From positions 1 through 29,919 of the forward strand of contig JAWLCG010000012.1 of assembly GCA_041687295.1 (NCBI GenBank): DNA of 29,919 bases. The letters are read 5' to 3'. The notes below the pieces were generated by a model. That model was not told the origin of the DNA. It ran no database searches and saw nothing but the letters and a program-made list of their open reading frames with translations. Positions 7,974-16,273 of the stretch are shown one piece after another. A program made the position numbers and the translations under genes. Each line of letters begins with the position of its first letter. Positions within the stretch are counted from its first letter, which is position 1. The stretch is from JAWLCG01 sp041687295 (GTDB taxonomy: Bacteria > Planctomycetota > Phycisphaerae > SM23-33 > FEN-1343).

Positions 7974-8966
7974 ATGAGTGAACAACCCAGTTTCTCGGTG
8001 ATCATCCCCGCCTACAACAGCCACTCCACGCTTGCCCGGGCGATCGACAGCGTCTTGGCCCAGACCCTGCCCGCGCTGGAGGTGCTGGTGGTGGACGATG
8101 GCTCGACGGACGACACGCGAGCCATCGCGGAGGGCTACGGCCCGCCCGTGCGGTGCATTCACAAGCCGAACGGAGGCGTCGCCTCGGCCCGCAACCGTGG
8201 CATCCGCGAGGCCCGGGGCGATTGGGTCGCGCTGCTGGATGCCGACGACGTCTGGCTGCCCCACAAGCTTCAGGAGCAGTGGGACGCCCTGCAGCGTGCG
8301 CCGGGCGTGGGGTGGGCCGCCTGCCGGCACGACATCATTCGCGACGGCCGACGCTGGAGGCAGCCGATCCGCCCCAAACTGCAGGCGGAGATCGCCCGCA
8401 ATGGGACGGTGCCCTCCTTTAATAGCATGCATCGGCTGCCGTTCCAGACCAGCGGACTGGTCGTCCGGCGCGACTTACTGCACGAGGTGGGGCTGTTCCA
8501 GGAATGGATGCGGGTGGCCGACGATCGCGACCTGATGTGGCGGATCGCCCTGCGTCAGCCCCGGGTCGCCTACACGACCCGCGTGAGCCACGAGTACCGC
8601 TGCGACACTCCGGGCAGCCTGACCAAACAGCCCGCCGTCCGCCGTGAGGAAGTGCTACAGAGCCTGTGCAACGTCCTACGGGAAGCTGAGCGGCTCAGCC
8701 CGGAGGCAAGGGAGAGCTTCTATCCGGTCGGGCGGGGGCAGGCCTACAACCTGATGCTCCGCCTTGCCGGCAAGGACCTCCCCATCAGCCCGGAGGTGAG
8801 ACGGGACGCCCTGGCGGCATTTCGCCTGAACCGGTGGCAACAGGCAACGCTGTGGGTGGTGAGGGCCCTGCCGGTGCCGCTGGGGCGGCGTCTGGCCGAC
8901 TGGATCTGCTGGTGCCGCGTGCGCCATCGAATGCCCCAGGCCCGGCCGGTGGCAGATCGGTCGTAG
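7974..8966 (+). CDS. GT2-family glycosyltransferase, paralogue A
   Basis: A 330-residue GT-A fold family 2 glycosyltransferase, inverting and nucleotide-sugar dependent, probably cytoplasmic or membrane-peripheral. Visible elements are the N-terminal VIIPAYN (9-15), the nucleotide-binding VVDDGSTDDT (39-48) and the metal-binding LDADD (88-92). Further on, EVGLFQEWMRVADDRDLMWRI contains the acceptor-side/base region (the ED-like DDRD). The C-terminal third is helical without clear membrane segments. The start follows an 81-nt gap with no strong ribosome site. The next gene is a close paralogue: 66 of the first 100 positions are identical in an ungapped hand alignment. They probably add related sugars or successive residues. 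Donor sugar cannot be inferred. Confidence 0.9.
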   Translation: MSEQPSFSVIIPAYNSHSTLARAIDSVLAQTLPALEVLVVDDGSTDDTRAIAEGYGPPVRCIHKPNGGVASARNRGIREARGDWVALLDADDVWLPHKLQEQWDALQRAPGVGWAACRHDIIRDGRRWRQPIRPKLQAEIARNGTVPSFNSMHRLPFQTSGLVVRRDLLHEVGLFQEWMRVADDRDLMWRIALRQPRVAYTTRVSHEYRCDTPGSLTKQPAVRREEVLQSLCNVLREAERLSPEARESFYPVGRGQAYNLMLRLAGKDLPISPEVRRDALAAFRLNRWQQATLWVVRALPVPLGRRLADWICWCRVRHRMPQARPVADRS

Positions 8967-9124
8967 CTTTCCATGGGAACCCCCTCCAGTCACGGCGGCA
9001 GACAAACAGGTCCGCCACGGGGGAGGCAGCATTGTCATGGCCCGTCGCTCCGGCAAGTCCGGCATGGGGTGCGGGACACAGTCAACGCAAGGCGTAGAAT
9101 CGGGAGCTGACGCACGAGGCCAGT
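8967..9124 (+). promoter_or_regulatory. 158-nt gap between GT2 paralogues with nested inverted repeats
   Basis: No gene is seen. A GGCGG/CCGCC stem (8994-8998/9012-9016) with a 13-nt A-rich loop is nested in a CCCCC/GGGGG pair (8980-8984/9019-9023). No T-tract follows, so it is not a standard terminator. The 3' half contains the promoter candidate listed separately and the GAGG ribosome site (9116-9119) of the second GT2. Confidence 0.3.
9073..9100 (+). promoter_or_regulatory. promoter candidate GGGACA-N16-TAGAAT before second GT2
   Basis: GGGACA (9073-9078) matches the last four bases of the -35 consensus. After a 16-bp spacer, TAGAAT (9095-9100) matches five of six -10 positions. The expected start point is about 18 nt before the ATG at 9125. 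A similar TGCGGACAC...TAGAAT arrangement occurs at 24282-24310. It suggests the second half of the locus has its own transcription start. Evidence is sequence matching only. Confidence 0.4.
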
Positions 9125-10156
9125 ATGGATTCCACCCCACGCATTTCTGCCGTTATTCCAGCCTATAATGCAGAAGACTTCCTGTCCCGAGCGATCGAAA
9201 GCGTACTGGCCCAGACTCTGCCGGTAGCCGAACTGATCGTGGTGGATGACGGATCCACCGATGCCACCTCCCGGGTCGCCGAAGGCTTCGGCGGGCCCGT
9301 ACGCTGCATCCGGCAGAGCAACCAGGGGGTCTCCGCCGCCCGCAACTGCGGCATCCGCCAAGCCCGCGGGGACTGGATCGCCTTTCTGGACGCCGACGAC
9401 GAGTGGCTCCCCCACAAGAACCAGATGCAATGGGAGCAGTTGCAGCGGACGCAGGGCATCGACTGGTGCTGTTGCAGCCACGAGGTCATCCGCGACGGGC
9501 GACGGTGGGAGTACGCCATTCCGCCCCACATGCGGGAGCCATTGGGGAAGAGGGAGCTGGTGCCTTATTTCACGGCCGCCCTCTATCTGCCCATTCAGAC
9601 CAGCGGCCTGATCATCAGCAAGCGTCTGCTTACCCAGGTGGGCCTCTTCCGGGACCCGATGCGCTTTGGCGAGGACAGAGACCTGATGTGGCGCATCGCC
9701 ATGCAGCAGCCGCTGCTGGCGTACTCGCCGAGGGTCGGACACCGGTACTACTGCGACCCGTCCGCCAGCCTGACCCGAACCCGGGAGCGGGAGGTCATGG
9801 TGCAGATCCTGTGCGATAACCTGCGCCGGGCCGAGTCGATGGGGCCCGAGGTGTACCGGTCGTTCTTCCCATTCGCTCGAACGGTGGCCCACAATCTCAT
9901 GATCCGGGCCGCCGGCGGCGCGATCCGCATCGACAAGGACCGGCTGTGCGAGGCCATGAAGGCATTCCCGCCTGACCGCCGGCTCCGGATGCTCCTGCGG
10001 ATCCTGGAGTGTCTGCCCACCCCGCTGTCCCGGCGGGTCGCGAATCGGTTGTGCTGGCAGCACGTTTGGCCCCGCCCCCCCCAGCCCGTCTACGTCGGCG
10101 AGGGCATGCGCACCCGGAATGCTCATGGCGTCATAGAGGAGACATCACAGCCATGA
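9125..10156 (+). CDS. GT2-family glycosyltransferase, paralogue B
   Basis: A 343-residue family 2 glycosyltransferase closely related to the preceding gene. It shows VIPAYN (10-15), VVDDGSTDAT (39-48), LDADD (88-92) and, further on, FGEDRDLMWRI with the ED motif that its neighbour has as DDRD. Both also share an IRDGRRW block and a QTSGL block, so the similarity spans the acceptor region too. The ATG at 9125 has GAGG (9116-9119) 5 nt upstream. The stop overlaps the next start as ATGA, so it is coupled to sulfotransferase B. Tandem duplication with divergence is the simplest origin. The exact linkage made is unknown. Confidence 0.9.
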   Translation: MDSTPRISAVIPAYNAEDFLSRAIESVLAQTLPVAELIVVDDGSTDATSRVAEGFGGPVRCIRQSNQGVSAARNCGIRQARGDWIAFLDADDEWLPHKNQMQWEQLQRTQGIDWCCCSHEVIRDGRRWEYAIPPHMREPLGKRELVPYFTAALYLPIQTSGLIISKRLLTQVGLFRDPMRFGEDRDLMWRIAMQQPLLAYSPRVGHRYYCDPSASLTRTREREVMVQILCDNLRRAESMGPEVYRSFFPFARTVAHNLMIRAAGGAIRIDKDRLCEAMKAFPPDRRLRMLLRILECLPTPLSRRVANRLCWQHVWPRPPQPVYVGEGMRTRNAHGVIEETSQP

Positions 10157-11151
10157 TCCCCAATCTGCTCGACAAGGACAACACGGATCACACCGTGAAG
10201 CCGGTCGATTACATCTACATCGTTGCCCGGGGCCATTCGGGCTCCACGCTGCTGGAGCTGCTGCTCAACGGCCATCCGCAGGTCGCCGCCATGGGCGAGA
10301 TCGCCAAGCTCTCGCTGCAGTTCGGGCAGGACATCCGGCCCTGGCTGGGCCGGTGCAGCTGCGGCGAAAGGCCCGGCGACTGCCCCGTCTGGAGCCGCAT
10401 CGCCGCGGACGTCCGCGAACAGTTCGGCGTGGACCTGGTGAACGACCCGTTCGGCTTCCGCGTTTCGCCGGTGGGCCTGGAGGAGGACTACGGCCTCACG
10501 GCCCCGGTGCACTGGCTGGTGCACCACAACCACCAGTTCTGGCGCTACGCCGCCGGCCGACAGCTGCCGCTGTTGCGGCACGGGGCGTTCCTGGCGACCC
10601 GCCATCGCCGCTGGGCGGCCAACCGCTTCTTCGTGGCCGACCGCTTCCGCCAGCTGCACCACGCCCAGGCCGTCGTGGACAACTCCAAGGACCCCGTGGG
10701 CCTGTGGGACCTCTACGAGCACCGGCCCGCGGGCACACGGGTGATCTTCCTGACCCGCGGCGTGCCTGGCTCGGTCTGGTCACGCGTCAAGCGCGAACGC
10801 CAGAGCATCGCCACCGCCGCTCGCGAGTGGATGCGGGTCAACGAGCGGACGCTTCGGCTGCTGCAGCGGCTGCCGGCCGAGCACTGGCGGCACGTCCGCT
10901 ACGAGGACCTCTGCGCCGACCCGCAGGGCCTGCTGGAGGGGCTCTGCCGGTTCCTGGGCCTCAAGTTCGACCCGGCCATGCTGGACCTGGGCGTCAAGGA
11001 CCAGCACACCATCGGGGGCAATCTCATCCGCCGCTCGCCCATCGTGGCCATCCGCGAGGACACCGCCTGGAAGGAGAACCTCTCGCCGGACGACCTGCGC
11101 CAGATCGACCGCATCGCCGGCGCGACGGCCCGCAAGCTCGGCTATGAGTAA
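10153..11151 (+). CDS. sulfotransferase B (PAPS-dependent, EPS-associated)
   Basis: A 332-residue paralogue of the sulfotransferase at 5543-6451. It shows the 5'-phosphosulfate loop GHSGSTLL (27-34), a CSCG-x5-CPVW motif (Cys68, Cys70, Cys77) and the 3'-phosphate segment DNSKDPVGL (176-184), followed by FLTRGVPGSVWS. Compared with copy A it carries an insert of about 30 residues between the cysteine motif and the 3' segment (HWLVHHNHQFW region), so acceptor specificity probably differs. The ATG at 10153 overlaps the GT2 stop; GAGGAG (10136-10141) lies 11 nt upstream. Two sulfotransferases in one EPS locus imply a polymer sulfated at two positions or on two residues, which is inference. Confidence 0.85.
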   Translation: MIPNLLDKDNTDHTVKPVDYIYIVARGHSGSTLLELLLNGHPQVAAMGEIAKLSLQFGQDIRPWLGRCSCGERPGDCPVWSRIAADVREQFGVDLVNDPFGFRVSPVGLEEDYGLTAPVHWLVHHNHQFWRYAAGRQLPLLRHGAFLATRHRRWAANRFFVADRFRQLHHAQAVVDNSKDPVGLWDLYEHRPAGTRVIFLTRGVPGSVWSRVKRERQSIATAAREWMRVNERTLRLLQRLPAEHWRHVRYEDLCADPQGLLEGLCRFLGLKFDPAMLDLGVKDQHTIGGNLIRRSPIVAIREDTAWKENLSPDDLRQIDRIAGATARKLGYE

Positions 11152-11178
11152 CCGTCCAGGCAGGAGGGAGCTTTGGGA

Positions 11179-12300
11179 ATGAGTCTGAATGTCTGCTTCA
11201 TCTGCCCCGACGGGTACGGGGCGATCGACCCGGCCGCCAGCGGGCACATCGGCGGCGCGGAGGTCCAGGTGGGCATCCTCGCCCTGGAGATGGCCCGCCG
11301 GGGACACCGGGTGTCCTTCGTCAGCCTCGATCACGGCCAGGCCGACGGCGCGACCGTCAACGGCGTGCGCGCCTTCGCCACCTGCCGGCCGGAGGCGGGC
11401 CTGCCGGGCCTGCGGTTCCTCCACCCGCGATGGACGGGACTCCGCAAGGCCCTGGCCCGCGCCGACGCCGATCTCTACATCCACGCCAGCGCCGACGCCG
11501 TCACCGGCCAGGCCCTGCACTGGTGCCGCCGCAATGGCCGGCGGTTCGTGTTCGCCTCGGCCTCCAACGCCGACTGCACCGAGCCGCTGATCAACCTGCA
11601 CACCCGCCGCGACCGCGGGCTCTACCGTTACGGCCTGCGCCACGCCGACGCCGTCATCGCCCAGACCCGCGACCAACAGCGAATGCTCCAGGAGCATTTC
11701 GGCCGACAGTCCGTCCTGATTCCCTACTGCTGCCCCGACGGCGACTACCGGCCCCGCACCGCCCCCGGCGAGCCCCGGGTGCTGTGGGTGGGCCGATTCA
11801 GCGCCGAAAAACGCCTCGAGGTCCTGCTGGACCTCGCCGAGCGGCTGCCGCAGGTCGCCTTCGACGTCGTCGGCGACGCCAACCGTCCCACCGACTACTC
11901 CGAGGGCCTCAAGGCCCGCTCGGCCCGGCTGGCCAACGTCACCCTCCACGGTCGGCTGGCCCAGGCCCAGGTCCAGACCTTCTACCCCCGTGCGACGGCC
12001 CTGGCCTGCACCAGCGCGTGGGAGGGCTTCCCCAACGTCTTTCTGGAGAGCTGGCGGGCGGGTCTGCCCATCGTCTCCACGGTCGATCCGGACAACCTCA
12101 TCGCCACGCACCGCCTGGGCGGCGTGGCCACCGACGTGGCCGGCCTGCAGAGCCACGTCGAGGCCCTCGCCGGCGATGACGAGAACTGGCGTGCCTGTTC
12201 GCATCGGGCGCGCGAATACTACGAGGGACACCACACCACCGGCCGGGCCGCTCGGCTCTACGAGCAGCTGCTGGAGAACCTGCTGGCCCAGTCGATGTAG
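11179..12300 (+). CDS. GT4-family glycosyltransferase (first of three)
   Basis: A 373-residue GT-B fold glycosyltransferase, retaining family 4. The N-terminal domain has the glycine-rich acceptor loop SGHIGGAEVQ (21-30). The C-terminal domain starts with VLWVGRFSAEKR (201-212) and carries the EX7E motif in EGFPNVFLES (Glu282, Glu290), where the nucleotide-sugar binds. The ATG at 11179 is preceded by AGGAGGGAG (11162-11170) 8 nt away; a TTG at 11173 in the same frame is too close to that site. It sits 27 nt after sulfotransferase B. Donor and acceptor are unknown. Confidence 0.9.
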   Translation: MSLNVCFICPDGYGAIDPAASGHIGGAEVQVGILALEMARRGHRVSFVSLDHGQADGATVNGVRAFATCRPEAGLPGLRFLHPRWTGLRKALARADADLYIHASADAVTGQALHWCRRNGRRFVFASASNADCTEPLINLHTRRDRGLYRYGLRHADAVIAQTRDQQRMLQEHFGRQSVLIPYCCPDGDYRPRTAPGEPRVLWVGRFSAEKRLEVLLDLAERLPQVAFDVVGDANRPTDYSEGLKARSARLANVTLHGRLAQAQVQTFYPRATALACTSAWEGFPNVFLESWRAGLPIVSTVDPDNLIATHRLGGVATDVAGLQSHVEALAGDDENWRACSHRAREYYEGHHTTGRAARLYEQLLENLLAQSM

Positions 12301-12320
12301 CGATACGCAAGGATGGCGGT

Positions 12321-13514
12321 ATGAGGGAGAAGCTCCGAGTCGCGATGTTCAGCCGGGTGCCCCGCCGGGCCGACTCGCCGCGCGGTGGCGTCGAGAGCGT
12401 CACCGTGGCCCTGGCCCAGCAGCTCGGGGCGACCGAGGGCGTCGATCTGCACCTGGTGACGCTGGAGCGGGGGCTCTCGGCCGCGGTGGTCGAGCCCTTC
12501 GGCCCGGCGACGGTGCATCGGCTGCCGGGGTCACGCTGGCCCCACGTGCTGGACATCCTGGTCGGGCCGGGCCACTGGCGGCTGCGGCGATATCTGCGGC
12601 AGCTGGCGCCCGACGTGGTGCACTTCCAGGAGTACCATGGCCTGACGATCGGTCAGCTGGACGTGCCGCACGTCTACACACTGCACGGGTTCGACCACGC
12701 GAACATCCCCGCCGACGGGGGCCGAATGGCCTGGCTGCGGGCGCCACTGTGGCGTTGCGTCGAAGCCTACGGTCTGGCCCGCCAGCGGTACATGGTCTCG
12801 ATCTCGCCCTACGTCCGGGAGGAGATCGAGCCGCTCACGCCGGCGTGGATCTTCGAGATCGACAACCCACTGGTGCCGGCCTTTTTCGACGTGAAGCGGG
12901 CCGAGGTGCCCGGGCGGGTGTTCTTCGCGGGCTGGATCTCGTCTCGGAAGAACCCGCTGACGCTGGTGAAGGCCTTCGCCCGCATCGCCCCCGAGTTGCC
13001 TGAGGCCCACCTGCACATCGCCGGCGAGGCCAAGAACCAGGACGCCGCCTACGCCGCCGCCCTCCGCCAAACCATTGCCGCCCACGGTTTGGGCGGGCGC
13101 GTGACGCTGCTGGGCCGGGTCAGCCAGGACGAGATCCGCCGCCAGCTCGGGCAGGCGTCGGTGTTCGTCCTGCCGTCGCTGCAGGAGAACTCGCCGATGG
13201 CCATTGCTGAGGCCATGGCCGTAGGCGTGCCGGTCATCTCATCCAACCGCTGCGGCATGCCGTACATGATCCGCGAGGGCGAGACGGGCTTCCTGCTGGA
13301 CCCCGAGGACGTTTCGGCCCTGGCCGACCGTCTGGCGGCGCTGCTGGCCGATGCCCCCCGTCGCCGGGCCATGGGCCAGGCCGCCCGCGAAGACGCGGTC
13401 GAGCGGTTCCACCCCCGCGCGGTGGCCGACCGAACGCTGGAGGCCTACCGCACCATGCTGCGCGAGGCCGCACAGGGCCTGGCCTCGCCACCGGTTGCCG
13501 CTCCACGCACCTGA
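12321..13514 (+). CDS. GT4-family glycosyltransferase (second of three)
   Basis: A 397-residue GT-B glycosyltransferase. The N-terminal domain has RVAMFSRVPRR and the acceptor loop RGGVESVTVA (21-30). The C-terminal domain opens with VFFAGWISSRKNP (200-212), where the usual Gly-Arg is replaced by Gly-Trp. It carries EX7E in QENSPMAIAEAMAVGVPVIS (Glu289, Glu297). AAGGA (12309-12313) lies about 7 nt upstream of the ATG. It is cytoplasmic, without membrane segments. It follows the previous GT4 by only 20 nt, so both are probably on one transcript and act in consecutive steps. Confidence 0.9.
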   Translation: MREKLRVAMFSRVPRRADSPRGGVESVTVALAQQLGATEGVDLHLVTLERGLSAAVVEPFGPATVHRLPGSRWPHVLDILVGPGHWRLRRYLRQLAPDVVHFQEYHGLTIGQLDVPHVYTLHGFDHANIPADGGRMAWLRAPLWRCVEAYGLARQRYMVSISPYVREEIEPLTPAWIFEIDNPLVPAFFDVKRAEVPGRVFFAGWISSRKNPLTLVKAFARIAPELPEAHLHIAGEAKNQDAAYAAALRQTIAAHGLGGRVTLLGRVSQDEIRRQLGQASVFVLPSLQENSPMAIAEAMAVGVPVISSNRCGMPYMIREGETGFLLDPEDVSALADRLAALLADAPRRRAMGQAAREDAVERFHPRAVADRTLEAYRTMLREAAQGLASPPVAAPRT

Positions 13515-13534
13515 AGACCGCGGAGAACGCCGCC

Positions 13535-14902
13535 ATGATCCGCCTGTTCGGTTTGAGCCCCGGACCGCTGTCCCCCGCCGCCGGTCTCCATGACCGACGT
13601 GCAGGAGGCCCACCCCTGAACCCCACCGCTCTGACAACCGAGACCGCCGCCGGGCCGGGCCCGGCCATCGCCCTGGAGGCCTACCCCCAGGGCTGCTCGG
13701 CCATGCTGGCCGTCTGCAGCGACCTCGACCAGACGCCCGACGCCCGGACCTACCTCGACATCGCCCGCTTCCTGAACACCCGCGAGCTGACCGCCCTGGG
13801 CCCCGGCGTGGGCCTGGAGGTGGGCAACAGCGTCTACTTTGACATGCCCCCCGACCAGTTCGCGTGGCACACCACCGACGACGCGGGCCGGCAGATGCTC
13901 TGTGCCCTGATGGCCAGCGGCCACGTCGACGTGCTACACTCGTTCGGGGACTTCGTCCACGATCGCCGCGACGCCGCCCGCTGGCTCGAGACGCTCCAGC
14001 GACACAACTGCCGCCTGCAGGTGTGGGTGGACCACTCCAAGGCCCCCACCAACTTCGGGCCCGACATCATGGCCGGCGCCGGCGACGTACCCCGCGCCCG
14101 GGCCTACCACGCCGACCTGACGACGCAGTACGGCATCCGCTACGTGTGGCGCGGGCGCACCACCGGCGTGCTGGGCCAGGACGTCCCGCTGACCGGCTCC
14201 ACGCTGCTGGGCCAGTTCCATGCGGGCCGCCCCCTGCAGTCGGCGCGGACGCTGGCCAAGGAGGCCGTCAAGATCCGCCTGGGCCGTCGCGGCCGGCCCC
14301 GCTGGCAGATGCATGCCCTCAACGCGGTGCTCCGCCCCAGCACGCTGCGCGACGGTCGGCCCGTCTGGGAGTTCCTCCGCAGCGACCCTTACTGGGGCGG
14401 CCAGAGCGTCGTGGAGAAGGCCTGGGGCGTGCCGGCCGTGCTGAACCGCCAGAACCTCGACCGGCTCGTCGAGCGGCGCGGCGTCTGGGTGTGGTACACG
14501 CACCTGGGCAAGGCCCACGACCCGGCCGAGCCGCTGACTCCAGCGGCCCGGGCCGCCTTCGCGACGCTGGCCGAGTATCGCGACGCGGGCAAGGTCTTCG
14601 TCACCACGACCCACCGGCTGCTGCGGTACCTGACGGTGCGGGACAACCTTCGCCCCCACGTCCGATGGCAGGGCGAGACGCTGCACCTGCGCCTGGCGGC
14701 CGTGGAAGACCCGGTGGTGGGCCGATACGCGCCGACGGTCGAGGACGTCCAGGGCCTGTGCCTGCACGTGCCCCGGGCGGACCGGGTGGCGGTGGAGCTG
14801 GCCGACGGCACGCCGATCGAGGCCGACGTAACCCCGACGGGCGAGGGCCTGCGGGTATCGCTGCCGTGGCGGCCTTTGGTGTTTCCGCCGATTGGGCGGT
14901 AA
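13535..14902 (+). CDS. divergent NodB-fold (polysaccharide deacetylase-like) protein
   Basis: A 455-residue protein that looks like a divergent carbohydrate esterase 4 barrel. AVCSDLD (59-65; Asp63, Asp65) sits at the end of the first strand, where NodB enzymes have their Asp-Asp pair. DVLHSFGDF (132-140; His135) is in the position of motif 2. VWVDHSKAPTNFG (163-175) and VWYTHLGK (319-326; His323) resemble the later strand ends. The zinc-binding His-x3-His of classical deacetylases is not seen, so activity is uncertain. The ATG at 13535 has a GGAG 9 nt upstream, but a stronger AGGAGG (13603-13608) lies 7 nt before an in-frame CTG at 13616; the first 27 residues are Pro/Gly-rich and may not be translated. 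It is flanked by GT4 genes. Confidence 0.6.
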   Translation: MIRLFGLSPGPLSPAAGLHDRRAGGPPLNPTALTTETAAGPGPAIALEAYPQGCSAMLAVCSDLDQTPDARTYLDIARFLNTRELTALGPGVGLEVGNSVYFDMPPDQFAWHTTDDAGRQMLCALMASGHVDVLHSFGDFVHDRRDAARWLETLQRHNCRLQVWVDHSKAPTNFGPDIMAGAGDVPRARAYHADLTTQYGIRYVWRGRTTGVLGQDVPLTGSTLLGQFHAGRPLQSARTLAKEAVKIRLGRRGRPRWQMHALNAVLRPSTLRDGRPVWEFLRSDPYWGGQSVVEKAWGVPAVLNRQNLDRLVERRGVWVWYTHLGKAHDPAEPLTPAARAAFATLAEYRDAGKVFVTTTHRLLRYLTVRDNLRPHVRWQGETLHLRLAAVEDPVVGRYAPTVEDVQGLCLHVPRADRVAVELADGTPIEADVTPTGEGLRVSLPWRPLVFPPIGR

Positions 14903-14939
14903 CGGTGAACTCAGGGACGATCATCGACGGGGGTCAGGA

Positions 14940-16262
14940 ATGTTGCGCAGCTGGATGGCGAGGGTCGCGCTGGCGGGGCTCTACGGGGCGGCCTGGACAG
15001 GCGCTCTGCTGGGCCGGTGTCTGCCCCACGGGCCCTGGCGGCCGACGGGGCGGATCCTGGTGACCGGGACCTTCCACAACCCCAACTGGTACTTCTCGCA
15101 CATCCGCCCACTGGCCCGCAGCGGCCTGCGCGAGGTGGTGCTGGTGGTCGACGAGCCCCAGCAGCCGATCGAGCGGGTGCGATTCGTCTGCCCCCCCCGG
15201 TGGCTGGCCCGTTTGATCGGGCGGGCGGGGGCCAAGGCTATCTGGCTGATTGGGGCGGGCTTGCGCTACCGAGCCGACCTGTACATGGGGTATACTGTCC
15301 TGCCGGGCGCCTGCTCGGCCCTGGTGGCGGCGCGGCTGATGGGTCGGCCTGCGTGCTATCAGATGACCGGCGGCCCCGTGGAGATCGAGGGCGGCGGCGT
15401 ACAGAAGGAAGGCCCCGTCACGCGGAGCCTGGGCCGGTCCAGCCCGCTGCTGGAAAGGCTGGCCGTGGCGGTGGTGCGGCAGTTCGACCTGGTCGTCGTC
15501 CGCGGCGGCCGGGCGAGGCAGTTCCTGTACGAGCGGCACCTCAACGGCAGCGTGGCGATCATCACCGGCAGCATCGCCCCGCCGGCCCCGGCCAACGGCC
15601 TGGCACGCGACATCGACCTGATCTACGTGGGCCGGCTGGCCGGGGTCAAGCAGCCCTGGCAGGTGCTGGAGGTGGTCTCGGCCGTGCGGCGGCAGAAGCC
15701 TGACGTGCGGGCCGTCATCGTGGGCGACGGGCCCCTGCTGGCCGAGCTGCACGAGCAGGCCCGCCAGATGGAGCTGCAGGACAACGTGGAGTTCCTCGGC
15801 CAGCGGGGCGACGTGGAGGCCCTGCTGGCGCGGTCGAAGGTCTTTTTGCTGACCAGCCGCTCCGAGGGTCTCTCGATCGCCATGGCCGAGGCGATGGCGG
15901 CCGGGGCCGTGCCAGTCGTCGCCGACGTGGGCGAGCTGGCGACGCTGGTCTGGCCGGGGCGGACAGGATACCTGATCCGGCCCAACCACATCAGCGAGTA
16001 CGCCGAGCACGTTCTGGAGCTGCTGGACGACGCCGGCGCCTGGGCCCGCTGCTCGGCGGCGGCCCGGCAGCTGGCGGTCGAGTCCTGTGGTCTGCAGGCC
16101 GTCGCCCGGCGCTGGCAGAGCCATCTGACCGACGTGATCGACCGATCGGCCCGCCCCCGGACCAGGCCGCGCCGGGGCCAACCCGCCAGGGCCCGCGCCC
16201 CGGCCTGGGCGACCGGGGCCGTCGAGCCACCGGCCGTGCCCGATCGGCCCGTGAGTGTGTGA
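14940..16262 (+). CDS. GT4-family glycosyltransferase (third of three)
   Basis: A 440-residue GT-B glycosyltransferase. A hydrophobic N-terminus (residues 5-27) may anchor it to the membrane. IYVGRLAGVKQPW (228-240) opens the C-terminal domain and EX7E lies in SEGLSIAMAEAMAAG (Glu309, Glu317), with GDGPLLAEL binding the nucleotide. The ATG at 14940 follows GGGGG (14929-14933); an in-frame GTG upstream at 14892 is less likely. The last 40 residues form an Arg/Pro/Ala-rich tail not expected for the family, similar in character to the tail of the Wzy-like protein. The stop overlaps the possible GTG start of the DUF362 gene. Confidence 0.88.
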   Translation: MLRSWMARVALAGLYGAAWTGALLGRCLPHGPWRPTGRILVTGTFHNPNWYFSHIRPLARSGLREVVLVVDEPQQPIERVRFVCPPRWLARLIGRAGAKAIWLIGAGLRYRADLYMGYTVLPGACSALVAARLMGRPACYQMTGGPVEIEGGGVQKEGPVTRSLGRSSPLLERLAVAVVRQFDLVVVRGGRARQFLYERHLNGSVAIITGSIAPPAPANGLARDIDLIYVGRLAGVKQPWQVLEVVSAVRRQKPDVRAVIVGDGPLLAELHEQARQMELQDNVEFLGQRGDVEALLARSKVFLLTSRSEGLSIAMAEAMAAGAVPVVADVGELATLVWPGRTGYLIRPNHISEYAEHVLELLDDAGAWARCSAAARQLAVESCGLQAVARRWQSHLTDVIDRSARPRTRPRRGQPARARAPAWATGAVEPPAVPDRPVSV

Positions 16263-16273
16263 CGAGGAGAGCC

